A DNA stretch of 64,000 nucleotides from contig OY725488.1 of NCBI GenBank assembly GCA_963281255.1, forward strand, positions 62,001 to 126,000, written 5' to 3'. The notes beneath the pieces were generated by a model. It worked only from the letters and a program-made list of their open reading frames with translations, was not told where the DNA came from and did no database searches. Source of the stretch: Aphrocallistes beatrix (lineage: Eukaryota > Porifera > Hexactinellida > Sceptrulophora > Aphrocallistidae). Of the stretch, positions 9,633 to 19,400 are shown piece after piece (within the stretch, counting starts at the first letter, position 1; each line of letters opens with the position of its first letter). Both the position numbers and the translations under genes were made by a program.

Positions 9633-12303
9633 TCAAATTTCGAAATCTTTCTCTGTTGAATTGGTTTCCTTCTTAGAAACTTGCGGAATGTTTATGGGAG
9701 GAGGCAAATCTGGAATTACGGCGCCCGGCTTGTCAGCTGTAGGCAAACGCCTCTCCACAGGGTTGGCTTGAGCCCCCAATGGCTTACCTCCTAACGAGGT
9801 GTCAAGTGGAGGCGGGGATGTAGGTGTCGAAGCAGGACTGAGTGGGTGGTGGGTGGCATGAGAGCTTGCGGCATTCCCTCCGTCGGGAGGAACTCTGCTG
9901 TTCTGATTATGAACTGGCAAGTGCTCTGCTTCTCTGTTGATGCGAGGAGGTGGAGGCTCTTGGAATTCTTTCAGCTGCTGTGTTAGTAACTCTTTCTCGT
10001 GTTCCAGTTTGAAATTACGTCCTCGCATTTCTCCCAGACGTGTCTTTAGCTCCTGCAGGTCCCCTTCCTGTCTCTCAATTGTTTCTAGGAAGAAGTTCGA
10101 GATTTTTTCATCCTTCGCATCTTTCTTGTTCTTATTTTCCTTTTCTGGATGTTTGCTATCCTCTTTCAATTTCCCTTTCCCGCCTTTCTTTGTATCAATC
10201 TTAATAGCTGCAGTATACTTCAGCAGCAACTCGTTTCTCTCCGTTTCCACCTTCAAGAGCTGCTGCTTCAACGCCTGCGTCTCACTGCTCCTCCCTCCCT
10301 CCGCCCCCTCTCTCTCCTGGATCCTGATCCCCTTCTCGGTCCCAGCAGGAGCGTCAGGCATCTCGGACTTGTGCAACATGGCTGCTGCATTGCGAGTCTT
10401 GGCGGTGTTCTTCAGAAGACTGTCGCTCTCTCTGCGCAGAGACTCGCAGATCTTCTCAGACTTGGACAGCTGATCGCTGTAGTGTTTGATCGCAGCTTTC
10501 TGCTCTTCAAACTCTCGCTTCCATTCCTCTTCTCGAGATCTGAGCAGCCTCTCTTGCAAGTTGATCTTGTTCGTCAGCTCTAACACTCTCTCCCGTTTCT
10601 CCAACAGTTCCTGCTGCTGGTCCACCTCTCTATTCTGCAGGATCTCAGATACGGCCTGCAGAGAGGACAGCTGCTGTGAAATTTCGGTTTTCTCGTTCTC
10701 CTTTCTATCCAGGGCTTGTTCTAGTCGCTGGCACTCTTTGTTTCGAGCCTCCAGGCCAGATTTACATTCGTCTATAAAAAACTTAAAGAATAAAATCTAA
10801 TGGGATACTGCTTTAGTAATTAATACAAGTTCTACCATAAGCTTTGTCGAGTTGCTTCTTAGCTGCACTAACTGCAGCCTTAGTCTCCAAATCCTTTTTC
10901 AACTCAGCTACAGATCGGACGAGGTGCTCCTTCTCAGCATCGATTTTTTTCATGCGATCCTCACAAGCTTTGTATTGATTTTTCATCTTATTGTTCTCCT
11001 CATTCAACTTCTTATTCTGCTCCTTCAACTTCTCGCACTCTTTCTTCTCTGCAGATTTGATCTGAAAAGAAAATATTATAACAAACGTAACGCTGAACTA
11101 AGCATGCTCAATTGAATACAACCTTTTTAGCGGCTTCCGTCTGTTTCCCTTTCTCTTTCCCTACTTCAGGGGGAGCAGCATCTTTCTCACTTTTCTTTTG
11201 AGTTTTCAATTTTTTATCATCTTTTGTCTCCACCTCCCCTCTCTCCTCCCCATCCCCATTCAATTCTTCTGCTTTTTTCAACAAATCGCCTTCATCATCA
11301 AACTCTAGCTCGATGTCCTGCATCTTCGCCATTACATTCGCGGCTACATAGAAGGGGTGCACCTCAGCTGCCAGGTTGATATCATTCACATTCAGGAGTC
11401 CGCCGTGCTCGCCCACGCTGAGCTCCACTTCCTCCTGGAACCGCGCCTCCTTGTCATTCCACAGCAAGGTGATGGGGTCTCCATCTTGGATATAGAATTG
11501 AACTTTATTCTCCAGAGTTGGCTTCTCTTTCTTCCAAATCAGTCTGACGCGAGTCGGTTTTGGGTGATCGATGGACTCGTACAATTCCGCTCTAGCTACA
11601 GGCAAGACTGCTCATACAGTACACCCAGCACCCTCATAGAGATAGGTAAGAACTTACCTCGAGCTTGCGGCTTCTTCGGACACACGTCTAGATGTCCCTC
11701 TCTCTCTGCCTCAGTCTTGAAGTGAAGTGAGCAATTGAAGCAATCCCATCTCAGGGCAGGGTCCAAGAGGTCCGGTGCAGAGTTTCTGTTGTGGCGAGAA
11801 TAGTCCCTGTTATTTGTTGGTAGGTACTCTCTATTCTCAAGAGGATAGTCCCTGTTATTCGTTGGCAGGTACTCTCTATTCTCAAGAGGATATTCCCTGT
11901 TATTCGCAGGAGGATACTCCCTGTGGTTAGGAGGGTAATCCCTCTGATGAGCAGGCGGATACTCCCAATCATTAGGAGAGTAGCCTCTGGGACGAGTTGG
12001 AGGATAGTCCGAGCAATACTGAATGTTCGTATCATAAGGAGACTCCTTGTGAGGTGTGTAGCTTGACATCCTCCGTGGTCCAATTTGTTGGCGTGAGTCC
12101 ATTTGTTGGCGTGAGTCCATTTGTTGGCGTGAGTCCATTTGTTGGCGTGGGTCCATTTGTTGGCGTGGGTCCAGAGGTTGATGAACGGGATATCGTACAT
12201 ATGTGTTTTGGTCAGCAGGTTCCGGCGGGTCTTGGAACTGGGCCCGGTAGTTTGGGTTGGGACCTCTAGGACGCATTGGATATTGACCGTTTGACTGATA
12301 CAT
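9633..12303 (-). CDS. Array gene D: repeat-rich N-terminus - zinc finger - beta domain - coiled coil - Pro-rich tail, 827 aa
   Basis: Four exons, 12303-11658, 11595-11123, 11061-10836 and 10771-9633, give 828 codons with junction phases 1, 0 and 1. The N-terminus is low complexity: five tandem 6-residue units (DPRQQM type, residues 45-74) and then units built on NNREYPLENREYLPT (residues about 110-170). The zinc finger follows late, at Cys188-Cys191-His204-Cys208. Residues about 222-310 are the beta domain with VGEHGGLL and a preceding RVRLIWKK strand. A very long charged coiled coil occupies residues about 330-690. The tail is Pro-rich (many PPP and SPPP stretches) and ends without a CAP-Gly. 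In CYLD/NEMO biology Pro-rich tails are CAP-Gly ligands, so this protein could be a ligand for its CAP-Gly neighbours (inference only). Confidence 0.8.
12081..12172 (-). repeat. In-frame 18-bp minisatellite in gene D
   Basis: Five near-identical 18-bp units (CAACAAATGGACTCACGC type on the coding strand) encode repeated D-P/S-R-Q-Q-M. The last unit differs at its end. As a multiple of three, copy-number change would lengthen or shorten the protein without breaking it. Confidence 0.85.
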
Positions 12304-12619
12304 TAGTGAGCGCTAAATTATCACAAAGTCATTCTGCTGAAAGCTAAGTTATCATTTTCCGTAAATCAAATTAGCATATTTGTATCTTTAATATACAGTA
12401 AACGGTATTTACAACCAACCCTATATGGCTAGAAATATTTCAGCTAACCAAACTTATTCCGCTGACCAAATAAATAGTTTATTCGGTTGACCATATAGAT
12501 ACAAGCACTTCGCGCGCTTGCTTTTTGCGGACTGTGGATACGTCGTGTTAGCGGTCGCCCTTTGGGAGACTTTCCTCTATCAAATAATATCAAAAATATA
12601 CACATCATTTTAACTGTTA

Positions 12620-13114
12620 CAAGCGCGCTTCGCGCTTGCTTGCGCTGCGCGGCTGGCGGACACTTTGTGTCCGCCGGAGGCTCCCTTCGGTCGCCTGGAG
12701 TCACATTGGTTAACTATAAGGGAGATAACATCTCTAAATATGTCTGTTCTACTGTGCTAATCGATATCACTCGAAAAATCACCAAATTTGTGAATTTAAA
12801 AATTTTGATGAGTAATGATGACGTCATAACAAAGTGATGAGTCATCATTTTTTGATGATAGTTGCATCATATGTGAGGCATGTTAGTATACAGATTCTAT
12901 TAAAATTTCAGCCTTCTATCTCCTATAATGGCTGAGTTATGCCCGAATAACTGTGTTGCTTAACTTTTAAAAATGTGACAATGACGTCATAATTCCATGA
13001 TGAGCGGACATTTTGCTCTGAGCTCAGAACTTACTGGAGCCATAGCCAAAATACTCCCACATGCCAAAAATCAGCTTTCTATGACCGGCAGTTTCTTCAA
13101 TCAATTCGTTACAG
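12620..13114 (+). repeat. Hairpin-headed MITE-like element, copy 1
   Basis: About 495 bp. It starts with the perfect hairpin CAAGCGCGCTTCGCGCTTG, continues with a second hairpin of 9-bp stem (GGCGGACAC / GTGTCCGCC, 3-nt loop), then an AT-rich body with two CRE-like TGACGTCA palindromes and a GATGAGTCATC palindrome, and ends at a conserved TCAATCAATTCGTTACA. A degenerate partial copy precedes it at about 12505-12580. No coding capacity and no terminal inverted repeats of its own; it abuts TA microsatellite. Confidence 0.8.
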
Positions 13115-13123
13115 ATATATATA

Positions 13124-13240
13124 TATCCCTAATTTGACGTGGGGTCAAAAGTATAAATAGAAATGACCCCACTTTCATTTTCAATTTCAATTAACTTTCA
13201 ATTAACTTTCACTTTCAATTCAACATTCCTCGGCAAGTTG

Positions 13241-13246
<6 letters not shown>
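13124..13246 (+). repeat. Covarying double-hairpin element, copy a
   Basis: 123 bp. The outer arms (13124-13139 and 13231-13246) pair at 15 of 16 positions, including two G-T wobbles. An inner stem GGGGTCA / TGACCCC (13141-13147, 13164-13170) encloses the constant loop AAAGTATAAATAGAAA. The 3' half is a run of ACTTTCATTTTCA-type units. Two further copies lie at 59525 and 59744 with different but self-complementary stems. Confidence 0.7.
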
Positions 13247-13276
<30 letters not shown>

Positions 13277-13278
<2 letters not shown>

Positions 13279-13770
13279 AGCGCGCTTCGCGCTTGCTTGC
13301 GCTGCGCGGCTGGCGGACACTTCGTGTCCGCCGGAGGCTCCCTTCGGTCGCCTGGAGTCACATTGGTTAATTATAAGGGAGATAACATCTCTAAATATGT
13401 CTGTTCTACTGTGCTAATCGATATCACTCGAAAAATCACCAAATTTGTCAATTTTAAACTTTTTGATGCGTAATGATGACGTCATAACAAAGTGATGAGT
13501 CATCATTTTTTGATGAAAGTCGCATCATATGTGAGGTATGTTAGTATACAGATTCTATTAAAATTTCAGCCTTCTATCTCCTATAATGGCTGAGTTATGC
13601 TCGAATAACTGTGTTGCTTAACTTTTAAAAATGTGACAATGACGTCATAATTCCATGATGAGTCGACATTTTGCTCTGAACTCAGAACTTACTGGAGCCA
13701 TAGCCAAAAGACTCCCACATGCCAAAAATCAGCCTTCTGCGCCCGGCAGTTTCTTCAATCAATTCGTTAC

Positions 13771-13773
<3 letters not shown>
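13277..13773 (+). repeat. Hairpin-headed MITE-like element, copy 2
   Basis: Nearly identical to the copy at 12620-13114, in the same orientation and bordered on both sides by TA microsatellite (about 13242-13275 and 13771-13807). Together with copy 1 it makes a direct tandem pair with the covarying double-hairpin element between them. Confidence 0.85.
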
Positions 13774-13813
<40 letters not shown>

Positions 13814-13818
13814 CACAA

Positions 13819-13880
13819 TAATCGAGTTTTAATAGTAAGGATATACACATACACAATAATCGAGTTTTAATAGTAAGGAT
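13819..13880 (+). repeat. Duplicated ATCGAGTTTTAATAGTAAGG terminal motif
   Basis: The motif occurs twice in a direct 40-bp repeat just after the TA tract following copy 2. Its reverse complement (ATCCTTACTATTAAAACTCG) stands before TA tracts at about 15006/15316 (split), 23811 and 32852, so it looks like the terminal inverted repeat of a larger TA-rich element that carries the hairpin-headed sequence inside. Confidence 0.65.
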
Positions 13881-15013
13881 AAACAGAGTTGTTACATTGA
13901 ATTTTCATTAATTACTGCAGTGAACTGAACGTAAGGGAAAAGCGGAATATAAGTCTGAAAATGATCGAAAGCTGAAGTTGAGTTAGAAAATGATCGAAAG
14001 TGTATTTCCTGATTCGAAATTAGGTACATACTTGCAGAAATTGCATTTTGAGTGGCGATACGTTGCCTAAGGTCGAGTGAAGCTATCAAGGGCATAAGTG
14101 AGGTATTTTGGGTCATTGGATCGGTTCAAGGACCAAGGACAGTAGGCATTTTTCGGTAGGACGAAGCACAGTCTAACGCTGTATATATACGTATATCATT
14201 TGGGATGAGATTATAAGAACAGCTTTCGAACTTATTCCAACTTTCGATACAACTTTCTCTTATATGACCAGAATAGCAGTGAGAAACATGATTCATGGAA
14301 GACATTTTTCATGGAAAAGCCCTAAAACATTACAAAATGAGATAATCTATACTTAGACGAGGTCGAGAATCAAGGGATATAAAATACTTGGTCCCTAAAT
14401 CACTAGCCATCTTGGCCCCCAAGTCCACAAACGTTAGTTATTTCGGACCCCCCCGAATCTCAAAAACTCCCTTTCACTGGATATAAAAACGTGTTACATC
14501 TAGTATACAAACACCGGTCATAGCAGCAGGGACGATGGATGTAAAGGATGCATAATTTCATAAAAATTTGAGTCTAAGGACCGTGTGGAATGATTTAAAG
14601 AAATTTAGCTGGAATGGTGATGCCATGGGCGGTCCAAAGCGCGTGGTAAATATGATAATTATTAAAAAGTAATGCATATGCATGCACCTACACAGATACG
14701 TCAGCAGTCGTTATCTTCAATTGAACGCTTCCTAAACTTACAGATCATTTCCTATAAAGTAACCACTTCCTGCAAATCATTTTGCATGTGTAAGCTAAAT
14801 TTAGAGATAAGCCACCTACTTACGAGCGTATACTGCAACTATCACTAAATTGGAGCACTTACAAATACTACATATAAACCCTATCTTCAATCGATTTGAA
14901 TACTTGTATCATCAGTAGTGGTGCAGGGGACCAGGGGTGAACCACGGGGCCCATACCTATGCAAAGTGTGATATTGAGTATTTTTACAAATGAGAATTAC
15001 GTATTATCCTTAC
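13881..15013. other. Intergenic, no gene seen
   Basis: No supported coding frame. The sequence has a few short direct repeats (AAAATGATCGAAAG twice near 13960-14000) but no clear element boundary. Confidence 0.5.
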
Positions 15014-15015
15014 TA

Positions 15016-15315
15016 CAGTACACCCTCGCTAATCCGAACAGCTCTGTGCCAATGATCTATAAAATCGTTCGGATTAGTGAATTTGTTCCGATTAGTGAAA
15101 TAACACTAATTCAATGGGGTATTAACTATAAAAAATTTGAATTGTTAGAATATTAGGATAATATTTTGTTATAATTACTTCTTTAATGAAGTTTCTCAAT
15201 CTTATTGAAGTGTATAATATTATAAACATTGATTTAAAGCATAGAGGCGAAAAATATTATATTTCGGGTGTTCGGATTGTAAGAATGAAGTGTTCGGATT
15301 AGCGAGGGTGTACTG
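15016..15315. mobile_element. pogo/Tigger-type MITE inserted at TA
   Basis: A 300-bp element with inverted ends CAGTACACCCTCGCTAATCC and its complement, flanked by TA duplications at 15014-15015 and 15316-15317. The ends have the CAGT-x-x-ACCCTC look of pogo/Tigger termini. No coding frame inside. It splits the ATCCTTACTATTAAAACTCG motif found intact elsewhere, which gives the pre-insertion sequence directly. Confidence 0.8.
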
Positions 15316-15339
15316 TATTAAAACTCGATTAATGTTTGT

Positions 15340-15359
15340 TTGTTTGTGTATATATATAC

Positions 15360-15416
<57 letters not shown>
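15340..15416. repeat. TA microsatellite
   Basis: Nearly uninterrupted (TA)n of about 60 bp, following the right part of the split terminal motif; it forms the left flank of the next inverted-repeat element. Confidence 0.9.
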
Positions 15417-15417
<1 letters not shown>

Positions 15418-15895
15418 TGCCTGGACAAAAGTATTCGTACACCCATAATTCCCCATACAAATAGTTATATTACTGATTTATTTAGCGAGTCAAGGTATTT
15501 AATTGGTAAGAGATACACTTAATTTGACTTCAAATTCGAATTCTCCACATTCAAATTACCCACTTCATAAGTTTTCAACTTAATTACTCTTCTTCAAGAT
15601 CAAGTATTTTCAGCATTTGCTTTCCTATGCCACATGTCGCGAGTGATCACCATTGTACGTATATGATGGCATTGGTGGTATGAGGTGGCACAGTTTGAAA
15701 AATTTTAACCTTGTGAGAGTGTAAACAAGTTGAAAGATTAAAAAGTGAGTAATTCGAATATGGAGAATTCGAATTTGAAGTTAAATTAAGCGTATCTCTT
15801 ACCAATCAAATACCTTGACTCGCTAAATAAATCAGTATTATAACTATTTGTATGGGGAATTATGGGGTGTACGAATACTTTTGTTCAGGCAGTGT
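15415..15895. mobile_element. Tc1/mariner-type MITE with long inverted repeats
   Basis: About 480 bp. The two ends are inverted copies of each other for about 150-170 bp with few mismatches, beginning ACTGCCTG(G/A)ACAAAAGTATTCG, a terminus typical of Tc1-like elements. It sits in TA repeats, fitting TA target choice. The central part is unique and has no transposase. Confidence 0.8.
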
Positions 15896-15904
15896 ATATA
15901 TATA

Positions 15905-16398
15905 TGTAACGAATTGATTGAAGAAACTGCCAGGCACAGAAGCTGATTTTTGGCATGTGGGAGTCTTTTGGCTATGGCTCCACTAAGTTCTGAGCTCAGA
16001 CGAAAATGTCGACTCATCATGGAATTATGACGTCATTGTCACCTTTTTTGTAATTAGAAATTTCAGTTTATCGACTATAACTCAGCCGTTTTAAGTGATA
16101 GAAGGCTGAATTTTAATAGAATGTGTATATTAATATATCTCACATATGATGCAACTACCATAAAAAAATGATGACTCATCACTCTATTATGACGTCATCA
16201 TTACGCATCAAAAAATTTAAAAGTTGACAAATTTGACGATTTTTCGAGTAATATCGATTTCAACAGTAAGACAGACGTATTTCGAGATGTTATCTTCCAT
16301 ATAATTAATCAATGGTGACCACAGGCGCCCAAAGGGCGCCTCCGGTGGACACAAAGTGTCCGCCAGCCGCGCAGCGCAAGCAAGCGAAGCGCGCTTGT
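15905..16398 (-). repeat. Hairpin-headed MITE-like element, copy 3 (inverted)
   Basis: Reverse orientation relative to copies 1 and 2. It begins GTAACGAATTGATTGAAG and ends in the GC-rich hairpin cluster (AGCGCAAGCAAGCGAAGCGC) about 95 bp before the ABCA start codon. Its CRE-like and hairpin sequences therefore sit in the ABCA promoter region. Confidence 0.8.
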
Positions 16399-16493
16399 AA
16401 CTAATAAATCCGTTTGGTTAATTAATGCTATTTAACTAATTTATTATAATTATCCCGAAGATCAGACAGTAGAAAAACATTTGGTGTTAATAA

Positions 16494-19400
16494 ATGCGTC
16501 TGCCGCATTTTCCACGCCGCTTCGGGTATCTCGTATGGAAGAACATCCTGTGGAAAGCCAGGAATTGGCAAGGAACTCTGTTGGAAATACTATTCCCAAC
16601 TTTTTTATTCATTCTGCTCATATCTCTGAGAAGTAAGAATCCACCAGAATTTATCTCCGTACATAACAGAGCGGCCAAAGCTCTGCCCAGCGCCGGGCTG
16701 ATTCCCTTCCTACAGACGGCTTACTGCGACATGGACAACAAGGTCAGCAACAGACCGGACGGTCTTCCGGACTTCAATGGTTCTAAAGTCGATTTTCTCT
16801 ACCAAGAACTCGCGGATGTAAGTTTATCTTTTCGTGTTTAACAATGAATGGATTCTAATGTTAGATAAATTAACGAGTCAGTGTCACTTCTAGCTCTTCA
16901 ATCGAACCAGTGGTCCGTTAGGTGACAACACCCGGTTTCAAAACGCCTTTCAAAGCCTCTCTCGGTCGTTAGGTGGTCAAGACTCGAGTGAGCCCGTATC
17001 CCCTACTGATCCAGATAAGGGCGACCTCAACTCTACACTTACCCGATTGTGTGATAGTGTAAAAAAAAATGGAAATGACAGCATCCCAGGATTCGACTCC
17101 AGTATCTGTGACAGTGGAGATGTTCTAGGTACGAAGACTGACATCCTTAATTCAGTTTCCACTTCATTAATTCTAAGTGTACTTATAAGAATTGGTTTTA
17201 ATTCTTCGAATCTGTTAAGATAAGAACTGAGTATCACTCATTGTTAATAATGCAACTTAGACAAGAGGAATCTGACTTCAGAAAATAAGCGGCTCCTCTA
17301 CACGTTGGCTGTTCTCACGGGAGGTCCAGACGGGGGGAACTTGTCCAGCCTCCTGGAGGTGTACCGGGAGGAGAAGGAAGACCTGCTGGCCGCTAACGCG
17401 CTGGGGGAGCTATTCGGAGATATGACTACGACGCTGTGCGGGACTAGTTACACGGGAGATAGTCCATTGATCAAAGCGTTCACACCTCCGAGTCCTACGA
17501 GCGACTCCTCTAACAGTACCAGTGCCCCCCCGCATGGTCCTAACAGCACCAACTCCTCCCTCAACGCCAGTAAGTCCCTCCCTTCTAGGCTGTCCCTTGT
17601 CCCTACGACACGACACTAACACCGTTATGTAGCCAGCGCCGGACTGACGGACACCGGGGTGAGGATACTCTTCTCTCCGAACAACTCGCTGGCCCGGGGG
17701 ATCATCCACGAGATGAACACGACCTTCCACTACGTGGACCTCATCCGGGCCTTGCTGCAGTCCATCCTCCGACAGAACCGAGAGCTGCGCGGCCTGCTGG
17801 ACGAGTCCTCGCGGAGCGGCCAGGACGAGAGGCTCGTGTCGAGCTTGAGGTAGTTCCATTCCTGTTAGAGGGCAAGCACGTACACATGTGTTATGGACCT
17901 TGGCGCGTAGGGGACTGGCTGTCTCTCAGAGGAGGAACAGGGTGGAGGGACTCCCGTCTCCAGACGACTTGACGACAGCCGCTCAGTTGCTGGACAGGAG
18001 TTCCCCGGGAAACCTCTGGAACATCACGCAGTGGGTGGAGGGGAACACCACGCACGCGCTGGAGAACCCCGTCTTCAAGGTGAGCTGGGACTTCTTCCGA
18101 GGGTTCGCGAGCGAGGAGGAGCTGGTGACCATCGCGACCAGCCGCGAGGAGCAGGAGAGACTGGGCATCACGTACGTGATCGCGGGGATTGTGTTCCAGG
18201 TAGGATGGGTGTGATAGAATCGCACTTGTAAGGCTCACTTGATTGGTGCTGTGTTCTAGAACCTTCTTTCCGACGCGCCCCGACTGCCACCTCAGGTCAT
18301 GTACAAGATCCGAACTCGCGGCTTGTCCGTGGAGGATCCGGACAAGCTGAGAGACCTGAACTGGAAGCCCGGAGCTGGCGACAAGTACCCGCTCTACCTC
18401 GAGTCCGGATTCATCTTCATCCAGGTCCTCTGTCCGTGGCTATTCAGTGCCGTCTGTCCATTTGTATGATCGGTCCATCCCACAGGATCTGGTGGAGAGA
18501 GCGATCATCAACCAGGAGTTCAACGCGAGCATCAACGCCCCGGGCGGCTACGTGCAGCCGTTCCCGTACCCCTGCTACGTCCGGGACGACTTCCTCCTGG
18601 TGCTGCAGGGCGTGCTCCCGCTGGCGCTGGTCATCTCGGGGAGCATGGCGGTGAGCATGCTGGCGCGGGTGCTGGCCTACGAGAAGGAGCAGAGGCTGCA
18701 GGACATCCTCTCGCTGATGGGGGTGGGGGTGCTGGAGCACTGGTGCAGCTGGATGGCGGTCTACTTCTTCCTGCTGCTGCCTCCCACTCTCTTCAACTGG
18801 GCCATCCTCAGCTGGGGGGACATCCTCCCCTACTCAGACCCCCTCCTACTCCTCGCGGTCTTCATCAGCTACAACTTCTCCCTCATGGCCTTCGCCATTC
18901 TGGGCAGCGTCCCCTTCAAGAAGGCAAACCTGGCCGGAAGTGCGACGGGGCTGCTCTACTTCCTGCTCTACTTCCTCACGCCGCTGGTGGCCTACCTGGA
19001 GTTCAGCCTGGAGGTGTGGCAGATCCTGCTGGTGCTGCTCTTCAGCCCCTCCGCCCTGGGGATCTACACCTACTACAACGTGCAGTGGGACGTGCAGACG
19101 ATAGGCATCCACTGGAGCAACGTGCACACGTCTCCTGTCAACACGGACAAGTCCAACCCTCTCGTGTGCTGGGGGTTCATGCTGGTGGACGCCGCCTTAT
19201 ACCTCTCTCTGGCCTTCTACCTCCAGGCCGTGCTGCCGGGGGTGTACGGGGTCAGGCAGCCGTGGTACTTCCCGCTGGACCCCCGCTACTGGCTGGGGGA
19301 CCGTCGGGTGCGGGCCATCAAGCAGGCGTTCAGGAGGAGAGGGAGGTACTCCAAGCTGCATGAGGAGGAGATTGAGACAGTGGAACTGGTTGAGGAAGGG

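Noticed and set aside
12622..12720. GC-rich CAAGCGCGC... block as a CpG-island promoter or Helitron terminus
   Set aside because: It is part of a repeat present six or more times in either orientation, and the Helitron CTRR end is absent, so neither reading is supported.
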